NCBI GenBank assembly: GCA_015345905.1
Contig: JADDTR010000018.1
Coordinates: 372,361 to 436,360 of the forward strand
DNA length: 64,000 nucleotides
Reading direction: 5' to 3'
From: Aotearoamyces nothofagi
Lineage: Eukaryota > Ascomycota > Leotiomycetes > Leotiales > Tympanidaceae
Positions 47,093 to 61,080 of the stretch are shown here, piece by piece. Every line of letters begins with the position of its first letter. The stretch's first letter is position 1. The notes under the pieces are model-generated. The model was not told where the DNA came from. It saw nothing but the letters and a program-made list of their open reading frames with translations, and searched no databases. The translations under genes and the position numbers were made by a program.

Positions 47093-49371
47093 TCACGCCG
47101 CCGTCAGCTCGGCGATGCGCCTCTCGATCTCGGGCACGGTTCTCAGCTGCAGCTCTAGTTCTTCCTTCTCGTCCTCCAGCGCCAGCCTCTTCTCCGCGTC
47201 CAGCTTGGTGAAGACGTAGTGTCCCTGTCCGTCGAACTGGAGGATCCTGCTGTGATATTTCCATAGACTTCGCCGGTGGCTGACCGTCATGAGCGTGATG
47301 CCCAGGGATTTAGCCGTCTCGTACATGACCTTTTCGGTCTCGAGAGTGACGCTGCTCGTGCATTCGTCCAGGATTGCGTATTTGGGCTTGTGGTAGAACA
47401 GGCGCGCCATTGCGACGCGTTGCTGGAGTCCGCCTGAGAGAACATCTCTCCATTCCGCCTCGGAATCCCAACCTTCGGGGTAGGCTGTGACGACCTGTTC
47501 GAGATCGAGGATGCGGAGGATTTCAAGGAGGTCTGCATCCGTGACACCTTTCGAACGCATTATGCGAACGGAATCAGGATATATGATCTGCTGGCGTAAA
47601 GATCCTCGGCTCAGGTATGGTCGCTGTGGGATGTAGAAGATATCGGAGAATGGAGGTTTTCGGACAGTGCCGCCATAGACTGGCCAGAGCCCTCCAAGGA
47701 TTCGGAATAGTGAAGATTTGCCACAGCCATTTGGACCAATTACCAGCAAATGGTCGCCTGGTTTCAAAGAGAAGGATAACGCTTTGACGAGGACATCGCC
47801 ATTGGGAGATATGATAGGCCTGATACCGGTTAGCGATTATTCTATACAGATAGCGGGAAGCATACACGTCAACGAATTCGATGTCCTCGCTCTCTATTAC
47901 TTTCCCACGGCCTTGGAGTACCGCAGCATTCTCTTCCGTGCCGGCAGAGGATACAAGCTTCTTTTCGAAATGGCCTGCCTGGATATCGTCCATAACATCT
48001 AACAGGGAAGCAACTCTCGAAGTATATCCTGCCAATTCTGTAATCTCCTTGTACGAGAACATCACGCGCCCGAATGCGTCAGATGATGAGAGCAGCATGC
48101 GCCGATTCGTGACAAAACTTTCTGTTCTGTCACCCATTGTAGATGACCCTGTAGCGCCTGGTAATTTGACAAACACTGGTACACTGCATAGGATTAGACC
48201 TAAAGCTCCCCAGAAGTATTTGATAACAAAATCTTCCATAAAGCCGTGATAGAACCGTCGTCGCAAAATGTAATTGACATGCTTGATTAAAGTAAAGTAA
48301 CCCTTGTCTAGGGTATCCTTCTCTGCTTCGTGGCCAGCATAAAGTGCAATCTCTTCGGAATAGTCGATCAACCGAGAGTGCTCGAAACGAAATTCGCCCT
48401 CTAGCCGTGCTTCATCCGCAACATATCTGCCAAACGGAGGGGTAAGAACTCTCATGACATTAGCAGAGAGTTGAACGAGAAGGCTCATGAAGAAAAGGCC
48501 CTCGCCTCCTACACTTCGTGAGAGCGAGTAGTTGTATATTGTCTACATTTATCAGTAACAACAAGCCCCTCCTCGAGAGCGTAACTCACCATGTCCAGTA
48601 TTGGCTTGGCCAGATTTGAATACAACTCCGCCAAGCTATTTGAGAATTTCGAAACGTCCACAGTGATTAATTGATCGGCATTCTTTATCCGGTCATCGAG
48701 AGCCGAAATACCGTAAAATGTCATATTTGAGAGATACTTCTCGTGTATGTAGTTTGTGAGCCGAGTTCGGTATTGTAACGAGAGTTTACACTGGTGGTAC
48801 GAGAGCTGGGTACGGACAGTTAATGGCTGAAGAGTATAAACAGGGGATTTGTGCTGTTAATACGAACCATAGAATTCGTAAAGGTCGCCGGAACGGCAAC
48901 AATCATCCACCACACAATTCCTATCAAGAAATCCTTCCCTTTTCCTCTCACTATGCTGCTCACAAGTTTGCCATCTAGCTCCGCAACGTACAGACTTAGT
49001 AGTGTCCGCACTACTAAGAAGATACTATGGCTTATGAGCAATCTCATCTCTGTGCTTTTCCACCCCGGTATTACAATCTTCAATAACCTGAAGAGACTCT
49101 TGAAGAACTCTCTATTAAGTTCAACCTTCTTCCGCTTTATTGGTTCTCCATCGCTCGACACTGTTGCGCCTCGCCGCCGGGACTCCGCCTGCCGTACTGA
49201 TGCGGCTTTCTGTTCGTTTATGGCATTGCGTATTCGGTTTATGAGCGCAACAAAGAGAGTAAGATAAACGGTTCGGGATATTTTGGTTCGGTGACGAAGA
49301 TAGAGAGTCGTAAGTTCCGTAATAATGGATTTGGCAGTCCGATCATGCAGGATCTTCGACTGCGCCGCCAT
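47093..49371 (-). CDS. Peroxisomal ABC half-transporter, ABCD family (Pxa1/Pxa2-like)
   Basis: Predicted 707-residue half-transporter that imports long-chain acyl-CoA into peroxisomes for beta-oxidation as a Pxa1-Pxa2 heterodimer. Exons 49371-48868, 48805-48590, 48542-47866 and 47819-47093 join in frame over introns of 46-62 bp. The start [10 protein letters not shown] matches fungal homologues. Membrane segments lie in the first 400 residues, with the ABCD EAA-like motif around [20 protein letters not shown]. The nucleotide-binding domain has Walker A GPNGCGKS, signature LSGGLQQR, Walker [10 protein letters not shown] and the H-loop SHRRSLW. Length and architecture fit ABCD half-transporters. 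I cannot tell whether it is the Pxa1 or Pxa2 partner. It is head-to-head with DPH3, 435 bp apart. Confidence 0.94.
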
Positions 49372-49806
49372 TATTACTTGAGGCAGTTCGCCGTGAGCGA
49401 GTGTTGTCGAGTTTCCAGATCTGTAAATATTTGGATTTCGCAGGTTTATGTCGGAATAAGGGAACTGTCATATAACCTCTAGTAGGTAGATGCTTATTAA
49501 AATTGACCTTTAGGTAGGATTTAGGTGGTGCATCTTGATTATCGTCGAGTCGATCATGAATATTGACGATGTCAATGAGTAGCGCTTCTGATAGCAAGCT
49601 ACTCCAGTACCCCAGGATTTCAAATGAACCGAGGAACATTCCCAGCAACGCGACAAATCTGCCCTGTGACGGACGGACGATACGATAATGTTTGTGCCTT
49701 AGGCTTGCAAGGCTGTAATAAATTTCCGCCTCGCCACGCTCAGCCAAACTACTTTTTACTTACTCAAGTACATCCAAATCATTGCACTGTCCCAATATTC
49801 GACACT
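49372..49806. promoter_or_regulatory. Shared divergent promoter of PXA-like gene and DPH3
   Basis: Only 435 bp separate the two divergent start codons. Both 5' UTRs and promoters must lie here. No ATG-initiated frame of gene character is present, although open codons run upstream from the transporter. Confidence 0.5.
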
Positions 49807-50173
49807 ATGGCAGAAAATATCTACGACGAGATCGAAATAGAAGATTTCACATAGTATGTAATTGAACGCTCTTATTCCTAGCCAGAGCTAATCCGGTGGT
49901 CCTCCAGTGACCCCATCCTCGAAATTTACCATTATCCTTGTCCTTGTGGCGACCGGTTCGAAATTGGTATCGCAGACTTACAAGATGGCGAGGACATCGC
50001 CGTTTGCCCAAGCTGTAGCTTGATGGTTAGGGTCATATTTGAAGTGGTCAGTAGAAGCTCATACGTGCTATGATGATTGCGCTGCCACTAATGCAAAGTC
50101 TCCACTTCAGGACAACCTTCCGAAACCACCACCTTCAGCTGGACAGAGCACCACCGCATCAATTACTACATGA
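49807..50173 (+). CDS. DPH3: Diphthamide biosynthesis / Elongator zinc protein Dph3 (Kti11)
   Basis: Predicted 82-residue CSL zinc-finger protein from three exons (49807-49853, 49908-50046, 50111-50173), too split for any single frame to reveal it. It binds iron or zinc through Cys27, Cys29, Cys49 and Cys52 (CPCG and CPSCSL) and passes electrons to the radical-SAM steps of diphthamide synthesis on EF2 and to Elongator, which modifies wobble uridine of tRNA. The N-terminus [17 protein letters not shown] is the family pattern; the tail is short and polar. Length matches Dph3 (about 82-90). Confidence 0.95.
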
Positions 50174-50582
50174 AGTAGATAGAAACTGGACGGAAAATAC
50201 TAGCTATGGGAAATGAGTGCCAGCCCACGCGCAAATGAAACATCGACAATCGCAGGCAAAGGTGTGCTGATGCAAGGCAAGCCACGGTCAAGGCTTAACG
50301 AGAGCTCAGGCTACAAGAGGAATCGGTATAGAGTCTTGACGTTTAGTGGAAAGTCTGGTACGCCTTGGAACGACTCACGGCAGCATTTATTGTGGATAAG
50401 GGATTCGATTGTAGCAGAAGCTTATGTTTCAAAGCTTTTGAAAGAGCCCGCCACTATGGCATAACTGAAGCCTCACAATTATACACCTGATACCGTTCTG
50501 ATCATACAATCTCCCCATCCCGTTTAATCTTTCAATCTACAAACGCCTCCAATCATTTCCTCATAATTTCTTCCTGCATGTC
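50174..50582. other. Convergent intergenic region, 409 bp
   Basis: This holds the 3' UTRs of DPH3 and frataxin. An ATG frame of 83 codons at 50213 has no recognisable character and lies where the DPH3 3' UTR is expected. Confidence 0.5.
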
Positions 50583-51304
50583 TTACTTGGTTGCTGCTGT
50601 CTCGATATCAAGTTCGTTGAGGTCAACCCCAATCTCCTTGACCATCACATCATTCAAAGTTGTTGTGTCTCTCAAATAGACCCACTCGTCCCTTCCTCCG
50701 CCTTCTTTCTCGTGCTGACCCTCTCCCATGCGAACAAAGTCGTAGCGTTTCGGACCGGAAATGGGCGATGATAACCAGATTTGCTTATTTGGTGGCTGCT
50801 TGTTGATAACATAGGTCCCGATTGGTGGGAATATTAGGGTGAGGACACCTGCCTGTGAATATAATTAGATTTGGACAATGGAGGGTTCAGAGGCGGATCT
50901 GAAAGTTAAGCAAAGCAAATGCATACGCTGAACTCAACATCTACATCATCTCTATCTTCCTGTAGTTGCTCGAGCTTTTCCAGGATCCGTTCCATATAAC
51001 CATCGGCAAGTTCATGATACTCCTCTAGGCTGATGTCCGTAGGCCCCGGCGCGGGTGGTGAAGCTTCGGCTTTCTTTGGTTTAGGATCTTCTGAGTCTGG
51101 GGAGAGGCCGAGGAAAGTCGGGTTCCTTGTAGAGAATGGGCGAGCAGAGCCAATCCAAGAAACTGCACCGAATTGGCTTGACAATGGTCTAACTGATGCG
51201 ATAGAGAGTCTGCAGCGAGCCGTGGTCAAGCTTCCTTGGACTGTAGTTGAGCGAACATTTCGCGTTGCCAATCGTGCAAGCTTTAGAACATTACTTCGAG
51301 CCAT
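50583..51304 (-). CDS. YFH1: Mitochondrial frataxin
   Basis: Predicted 215-residue mitochondrial protein for iron-sulfur cluster assembly, where frataxin speeds sulfur transfer on the Nfs1-Isu1 complex. Exons 51304-50927 and 50852-50583 splice over a 74-bp intron. The N-terminus [16 protein letters not shown] is Arg-rich and amphipathic, a matrix targeting signal. The mature domain starts near residue 95 with the acidic helix [18 protein letters not shown] and DRDDVDVEF, then the sheet with [19 protein letters not shown] and KRYDF that defines the family. Length is usual with the long fungal presequence. Open codons continue upstream without an ATG, so 51304 is the best start. It is divergent to APS3, 310 bp apart. 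Confidence 0.96.
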
Positions 51305-51614
51305 TAGACTAGTTTTAGTATAAATTCTGCAAGAATGTGACGACAAGGATGATGGAGATATTTAACGGTTGAAGAATGAGGATTTTAAGCTGTCTAGAAT
51401 TATCTACCGCCAAATGACGTGAGCTCAGCTCAAGCTACTGCACTCCACAATGCCCAAGCTCCCTGGCGCCGTTAAATCTCTAGACCTCAGCCTCACCAAA
51501 CCACATCTAACTAGAACATACGGAACCTCTACGCGACAATAAATCGTACATATATTTTCAAGACAGCAGATATCCCGGAGTTGTCTCCATTAGATATAGG
51601 GCCACGTCGACAAT

Positions 51615-52206
51615 ATGATCAACGCCGTCCTTGTTTTCAATAACGCAGGGCAACCAAGGCTGACAAAGTTCTACACCCAATTAGTACGTATTCATAGTCA
51701 GCCGGCATTTACATCTCCTAACCTTCTCGTAGGAAACCAGTGTTCAGCAACGGCTCATCTCAGAAATATTTGCCCTTGTATCACATCGCGCCCCAGGCTC
51801 ATGCAACTTCTTACCTCTTCCACCCCTGCTCTCCTCACAGTCAACACCGTCTCACGCCTCGTCGACTACACCTTCGAATGACGTTCCATCCCTAGTTACA
51901 TACCGGCATTATGCGACACTTTACTTCATCATCATATCCACTTCGACCGAATCCCCATTAGCACTCATCGACTTAATACAGGTTTACGTTGAAGCGCTGG
52001 ATCGCCTATTTGAGAACGTTTGTGAACTGGATTTAATCTTTAATTTTGAGACCCTACATGCAGCCCTCAGCGAGATGATAGTAGGAGGGGTAGTAGTGGA
52101 AACGGGACTAGAAAAGGTAGTCGAGGGTGTGAAGAGTCAAGGAAAGGTGCCGAGGCGGCCTGTGAATGAGGGTACAAGGGGAAGTTTTGCATGGGCTGGA
52201 CGGTGA
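51615..52206 (+). CDS. APS3: AP-3 clathrin adaptor complex sigma subunit
   Basis: Predicted 180-residue small subunit of AP-3, which sorts cargo from Golgi or endosomes directly to the vacuole. Exons 51615-51683 and 51733-52206 join over a 49-bp intron. The N-terminus MINAVLVFNNAGQPRLTKFY is diagnostic. The longin fold is complete with FIIISTSTESPLALIDLIQ and LDLIFNFETLHAALSEMIVG. A Ser/Pro-rich insertion (about residues 50-70) is typical for filamentous fungi. It ends SFAWAGR. Confidence 0.95.
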
Positions 52207-52531
52207 CCAAGAAGCAAATATGCGTGTTGAAAATCATACAGATGCGAATGCCACAAGACGCTGAGGCTAGTGAGGACGATCTTATCTCAAAGCTGAGAGT
52301 TCACGGGGAAACCAGACTACAGCTCCTACACGGAGCGAGCAGAAAGAGTCCAGCTATGAAATGCAATAGACGTCCGGAGCCTTGGTTTTTACAAAGGATC
52401 CATTTGAACCACAAAACTGTCTGGTCCACTTTTGAATGTGTGCTCTCAGTCATGAACATATGTGTATCTAAACGCCTCAAATGCTACAACGCCTCAGGTA
52501 TCGTGCAGGATATATTACAAACTATCAGCCA
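52207..52531. other. Convergent intergenic region, 325 bp
   Basis: This lies between APS3 and the 132-residue membrane protein gene. I see no gene in it. Confidence 0.5.
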
Positions 52532-53028
52532 TCACTTTTGTACATTGGCAACGGGTGCTGCGTCGATGGGCTCTTCTCGACGCTCCACTCGTTCTGGTTT
52601 CCTCGTCCATATCGATCCAGCCGTTTCACGGAACCATGTCCGTATCTAGGTCAGGTCAGCCTAGGTTCTCCAATTCTTAACAATGTACTAACTCCTTGGA
52701 ATGGTTGGTTCTCCTGTTGCCAATCGAGGAAGAGGACACCATAAATAGTTACAGCTACAGCGCAAGTTAGTCTCACTCTTGTAAAATCAACCACGCTACA
52801 CTTACAAACTATAGAGAACAGTTGAGCTAGCTTTACAGCTTTTGTCCATTGCGGCCTTGCCCACTTTAGTTTTGCTCTCCTTCGATATCGACGTTCAAGA
52901 CTAAATTGATGTTTCCGTGTGAGCTTCGTAAAATCCGGAGGCCACAATCTTTTCGCTCTATACGGATTCGTATATGCATCAAAGACTGGCTTTTGTTGAA
53001 GGGCTCGCCGCACGGCTGAGGGGAACAT
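52532..53028 (-). CDS. Small fungal membrane protein, three exons
   Basis: Predicted 132-residue protein from exons 53028-52806, 52754-52693 and 52645-52532; both introns have good branch sites. The N-terminal half is very basic (MFPSAVRRALQQKP, RYRRRAKLKWARPQW), then one membrane segment formed across the first intron (AQLFSIVSVTIYGVLFLDW), then a C-terminal domain with GIRTWFRETAGSIWT. I recall similar unnamed proteins in many filamentous fungi, so it is probably a conserved gene. The basic Arg-rich N-terminus suggests mitochondria, which is inference. It is divergent to leucyl-tRNA synthetase, 258 bp away. Confidence 0.8.
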
Positions 53029-53286
53029 TTTCCCAGTGGCTGCTATTGCGGCAAGGTTGCTCCGAGATCGATGTTCGATGTACTCTAGAGTGCCAATCGT
53101 GCCGATAATATTGGCTGCCTAATATCCGAGGCTCTCACCGCCCGCCCACCCATATTTTGCCCTCAAATTTATGGCTCATAGGGAGACAAGATAACACAAG
53201 AGTTGATGCTTGTGACTCACAACAATCTTGACTGATTTACAGAACGGCAAACAAGTCTTGAGATCGTAAAAAGTATAGCGATCAAT

Positions 53287-56200
53287 ATGGCTGCAGTTGA
53301 GTCTGCTGCGAAGGCCTTGGAGGCTGCCACCATCTCCAAGACCAAAGAATTGAAGGGTGTAAGTATAATTTGTGGGCATACTCTACAACGGGATTGTACT
53401 AATAATTTTTGATACATAGACTGAGAAGAGAGACTCTCTTATTGCCATCGAGAAGAAATACCAGAAGAAGTGGGAAGAAGATGGAGTTTTCCAACCCAAT
53501 GCGCCCACAACGACTGAGGTACCCCTCCATTCGATTTCCCCCGCCGAGTTACGAGAACAGCACCCCAAATTTTTCGGAACTATGGCATATCCATACATGA
53601 ATGGTACTCTACATGCTGGCCATAGTTTTTCAGTGAGCAAAATCGAGTTCACGGCTGGTTTTGCGCGAATGCAAGGCAAGAGGGCATTATTCCCAATGGG
53701 GTTTCATTGCACTGGCATGCCCATTAAGGCATGCGCAGATAAACTGATCAACGAGATCAAACTGTTTGGAAAGAATTTCGAGGGGTATTCAGATGAGGAG
53801 GCCATAGAGGATAAGGCGAAAGAAAGTGCTACCCCAGCCCCAACAACGCATCATGAGGACGTCACCAAGTTCACGGCTAAGAAGGGTAAGGCCGCCTCAA
53901 AGGTGGTCAAGATGAAATACCAGTTCCAAATCATGCGAGCGTTAGGTATACCTATCGAAGAGATACACCAATTTTCTGATCCAAACCATTGGTTGGAGTT
54001 CTTCCCTCCACTATGCCGACGTGACCTTACGAATTTCGGTTGCAGAATCGACTGGAGAAGATCCTTTGTGACGACCGATGCAAACCCGTACTACGATGCC
54101 TTTGTCCGATGGCAGATGAATCGCCTCCGCGAACTCAAGAAGATCAAATTTGGCAAACGCTATACAATTTACTCGCCCAAGGATGGACAGCCTTGCATGG
54201 ACCATGACAGAAGTGAGGGAGAGGCTGTTGGGCCACAAGAATATACTGCCTTGAAGTTGAAGGTTTTGGAATGGGCACCGGATGCTGCGAAGGCAATCGA
54301 AGGTAAGGTTCCTGAAGGAGCTGATGTCTTCTTTGTTCCAGCGACTCTTCGCCCAGAGACTATGTATGGCCAAACTTGCTGCTTTGTGGGCCCAAAGATC
54401 GTATATGGCGTCTTCAAGGTTTCAGACAAGGAGTTTTACGTCATCACCGACCGTGCTGCACGTAACATGGCATATCAGGGCATTTTCCCTGAGAATGGTG
54501 TTGTCGAAAAGGTAGCTCAGCTTGTTGGATCAGCGTGCGTTGGAACACTAGTTCATGCCCCGCTTTCTGTGCATAAAGAGGGTGTAAGGATTCTCCCTAT
54601 GGATACTGTTCTTCCAACCAAAGGAACTGGCGTTGTTACTTCAGTGCCGTCCGATAGTCCTGATGACTTCGCCACCGTAAATGATTTAGCTAAGAAGGCC
54701 GAATACTACGGTATCAAAAAGGAATGGGCGGAGTTGGAGATCATCTCTATCATAACGACACCTTCATATGGTGATTTGGCAGCTCCATTCTTAGTCAAGA
54801 AGCTTAAAATTGCTTCTCCAAAGGACACAAAGCAACTAGAGGAAGCGAAGGAATTGGCTTACAAGGAGGGCTTCTACCAGGGTATTATGAACTACGGCGA
54901 GTTTAAAGGAGAAAAGGTCGAGGTTGCCAAACCAAAGGTTAGGCAACAACTCATTGATGCGCGCGAAGGCTTCGCATACTCGGAGCCTGAGAAGCGTGTC
55001 GTGAGCAGATCAGGAGATGACTGCTGTGTAGCATTAATGGACCAATGGTACTTGGACTACGGAGAGGAGTCATGGAAGCAAACTGCTCTCAAGTATGTTG
55101 ATAATGCAAACGGTAAGGGCTTGAACACCTATTCGCAAGAGACGAAGAATGGTTTCGAAGGTGTCCTCAACTGGCTAAATCAATGGGCTTGTGCTCGCAC
55201 GTACGGCTTGGGCTCTAAGTTACCTTGGGATCCTCAATTCCTCGTTGAGAGCTTGAGTGACAGTACTATTTACATGGCATACTACACGATTGCCCACTAC
55301 CTCCACAAAGATATCTTTGGCAAAACACCTGGATTGGCAAATATCAAACCCGAACAAATGACAGATGAGGTCTGGGATTATGTCTTTGCACGCCGAGACC
55401 TGACTGAAGAGATTCTCACCACAAGCAACATCTCAAAGGAAAGCTTAGCATCTATGCGCAGAGAGTTCGAATACTGGTACCCATTAGACCTGAGAGTATC
55501 CGGGAAGGATCTCATTCCTAATCATCTTACTTTCTTCCTCTACATCCATATTGCAATGTTCCCACCAGACTATTGGCCAAAGGGTGTTCGGGCAAACGGA
55601 CATTTGCTCTTGAACGGCGAGAAGATGTCTAAGTCAACCGGCAACTTTATGACCCTAGATGATTTGGTCAAGAAATACGGAGCTGATGCTAGCAGAATTG
55701 CACTTGCTGACGCAGGTGATGGGGTTGCTGATGCTAACTTCGAAGAGGATGTTGCTGACAACAATGTCCTTCGTCTCTTCACCTTGAGGGAATGGTGCGA
55801 GGAACAAGTCAAAGATCAATCAAAGCTAAGAGCTGACGCAAAAAATCTATTCCTTGATCGTCTTTTTGAAAACGAGATGAATGCCATTGTTCATGAATCT
55901 AAGCAGCACTACCAGGATACGGACTACAAACTCGCCCTGAAATCGGCTCTCTATGATTTTATTAGTGCTCGTGACTTTTATCGAGAAGCTTGCACAGCTG
56001 CGGGGATCAAGATGCACAGAGACCTCATTCTTCGATATATCGAGCTTCAAGCACTCCTTCTAGCTGTCATTGCACCTCATTGGTCTGAGTACATATGGCT
56101 TGAGGTGCTTAAAAAGCCAACCACAATCCAATTTGCTCTCTTTCCTACAGTCCCAGCTCCCATCGCATCTCTCACCGCAGAGCGTGAATATGTTCGTGGC

Positions 56201-56722
56201 ACCTCATCAAATATCACTTCGGCCGAGGCTGCACAGCAGAAGAAGAAGGCCAAGGGCAAGGATATTGGCTTCGATCCAAAGAAACCTAAACAACTTACTA
56301 TCTTTGCCGCGGAGAAATTCCCATCATGGCAAGAAAAGTATATTGATCTTGTGCGCGAGGTATTTGACGAAAAGACCAAGACTATCAATGACAAAGAGCT
56401 TACCCCTAAGATTTCCAAGTTGGGAGAAATGAAAAAGGCGATGCCATTTGTGCAGAGCTTGAAGAAGCGTTTGTTAAGTGGAGAAAGGCCAGAAACAGTG
56501 TTTGAGAGAAAGCTCGCCTTTAACGAGGTAGAGACTTTGACGCAGATGGTACCTGGATTAAAAAAGGCGGCTGGCTTGACGGTGATTAACATCGTCCAGG
56601 TCGCTGAAGGTGGTAAGACAGGCCTGTTGGTCGGTGGCGGCGAGTTGAGCAGCCTGCCACAAAATGCGGAACAAGCTGTTCCTGGAGTTCCGACGTTCTA
56701 CTTCGAGAACGTAGAGGAATAG
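53287..56722 (+). CDS. CDC60: Leucyl-tRNA synthetase, cytosolic
   Basis: Predicted 1124-residue class I synthetase that charges tRNA-Leu in the cytosol. Exon 1 (53287-53358) codes for 24 residues and joins exon 2 (53420-56722) over a 61-bp intron. The HIGH-type signature is HAGH at 89-92 in MNGTLHAGHSF and the second is KMSKS at 759-763. The CP1 editing domain (about 250-500) contains RPETMYGQT and GTGVVTSVPSDSPDD, the hydrolytic pocket. A C-terminal domain typical of eukaryotic-archaeal LeuRS follows (from about 900). There is no mitochondrial presequence; a separate mitochondrial enzyme would be expected elsewhere. Length matches fungal cytosolic LeuRS (about 1090-1130). Confidence 0.97.
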
Positions 56723-57302
56723 AGATGGATGAGCTTGTTATGTCCTCTTAGTGATAGTATGTGGCTATAAGTGATTTATAGAGTTAGAAATAAAAAGTAT
56801 TTTCCAGCAAGAGCTTGGTTTCTACTTGAAGCACTCTGTAATATCGTGTACGAGATCGTACAATATCGCAAGCATTCACCTCCAAGTGAGTCCTCGACAA
56901 ACTAGTCTCTCATATTTTTACTCTATAGATCTAATCCCATGCAAACATTGGGAACTCTTAACCCAGTCTTCCAGGATAAGCTTCGCGACATCCAAGCTGA
57001 CCTTCTCCAGATCCATAATTCATCGTTCACTATGACCTAAGTTTTCGTTGAGCAACATCATTCAGTATTTATCGAGTTTGACACCTTGCCCACACCTAGT
57101 TAATGAGTATTTCTGATTCTACATATACGTGTGCTTTTAGTGCCCCCAGCATTGCTCCGATGATAATAGCAAATATGTTGCATGTATTCCGTACAAAGAA
57201 AAAGCTCAAGGGAATTTTGAGTCGTTGTACTCCCATTATATAATCTGCAGCACCAGCCATAGCACATTTGCACAGCACAGCCCGTGCCATCTCCGTCCCA
57301 CC
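56723..57302. other. Convergent intergenic region, 580 bp
   Basis: This holds the 3' UTRs of LeuRS and glucoamylase. I see no gene in it. Confidence 0.5.
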
Positions 57303-59469
<2,167 letters not shown>

Positions 59470-61080
59470 GACGGTTTGAGCAAGAGCGGTGAAGTTACAG
59501 GCACTGCTTGGAATAAAAGAAGAAAGAGAAGAGGTATGTAGGAAATCCATCGTCATTAAATAGAGACTCCAAACTCGCAGTCGCTTTGGCTTCGGAGATT
59601 CTCGTGAGCTTCTCGCAAGAATAAGGCCGACGCGGGCGTCTTGGACGATATTTACCAGTAGTATTAAGCCCGAAAGAGAGGCTATTTCACCAGATGCTGC
59701 TCTAAAGAGAACAATCTCCGTCTGGGAGAGGGGATTCTAGAGTTCCACAGGGCACGGAGATGCCGCAGTCGAGAGTGATGGGTCATGCCAAGTCATCATT
59801 CTCCTTCCAGGATTTGCTGTGAAGGGCTTTTGACGATTTGCCAATCAGTGAGCTGGTGTTTATTAAAACAATTAAAACAGGAAGGCACGTGGGAAAGAAG
59901 TCGGCTACAGGAAGAAGAAGGGATGTCCCTGTGCCCGCGGTTTCAGTTGACAGCTCGACAAGCAAAGCGGCATGAACGCAGCTGCCCGTTCTCGCTTAGT
60001 CAACGGTATCTCAACAACGTACTACCGTACAAAGTGTCACCTGCCGTGCCTGCATCGGGGATTGACAGCATCCCTTCCCAGCCGAGGATATCGGTGATGT
60101 AGAAATATACTCTGGTGGAGACCCCGCATTGTCCCCTTATCCCCGCATCGTTGTGTTTGTACTGTAGCATGCTTGGTACGGTATAGACTGTAGCTCTACT
60201 GTCATTAAACTTGGCTCGGACCGATCCATCATCCATGTTATTCATGCATCTCCAGAGAGCTGGTCTTCGTATACCTTCGTATGCCCCAGCCAGGTACGTG
60301 CGAGCATTGCAATAAGAATAATCTCGAATACACATCGTTATTGGCGCCGCATGAAAATCAAAGATTATATTCATATTTGACTAATCACCCGCATAGGATG
60401 TGATGGAGACGGCTGGCGTGCCAGGCGCAGGACCTGCATTTCAGCCATAAGGCCGTCAAAATATTGCCCCTTCACTCGTGCATTAATAGTGAAGCCGAAA
60501 AAGCTCCATGTGTCAACCTGCATCTGCTTTTGAAGTTATTGTGTGGTTACGAGGTAACCTTGAACAGCATCATATATCATGGTTGTCAGTCTTGGTTTCT
60601 ATGCATTCCCTACCTTAGGCCAGTACCCGATTGATAACTGATAGTTCATTCTACTATTACTAGACACGCTAGATCATGGATTTAGTCCATCAAATGGCAT
60701 AAACAGGCTGAGAAGAATACCTAAAAGACGCATGCTGTGTCTCCGCAAATACAAGCAAGAGGATGATGGCGCAGGTCGAGACAAAACAACCTTATAATGT
60801 CAAATTATGAAGGCCAATCATAAATCTATATTTGTTTCACGTATACTTGTGAGATCGGAAAGGTCAATGTAATATGGTTGTTTATAGAGTCTGATTCGCA
60901 TTAATTAGAGTTAGTGGAAGCCGCATAAAACGTCAATGAGGGATCGCTGGGCACTGGCAGCACAGGTCTGCCTCGCTTAATCTTAGCGCTAGTGCGGTTG
61001 CGACAACTTTAACTTTGATACCTCCGACTGCCCCAAACATCACAAAGTCACTGTTTTAACCACCTCGACTATCTCACATC
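59470..61080. promoter_or_regulatory. Divergent intergenic region of glucoamylase and SNU66, 1.6 kb
   Basis: It holds the promoters of a probably sugar-regulated secreted enzyme and of a spliceosome gene. I see no clear CGGN8MGG AmyR site by eye and no further gene or repeat. Confidence 0.4.

Noticed and set aside
49343-49747. 135-codon minus-strand frame upstream of the ABC transporter
   Set aside because: It has no ATG at its start and is out of frame with the transporter. It lies in the shared promoter with DPH3.
50213-50464. 83-codon ATG frame between DPH3 and frataxin
   Set aside because: It sits where the DPH3 3' UTR is expected and shows no domain or conserved feature.
52191-52649. 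152-codon plus-strand frame after APS3
   Set aside because: It overlaps the APS3 stop region and is antisense to the coding exons of the three-exon membrane protein. The latter has better splice and protein evidence.
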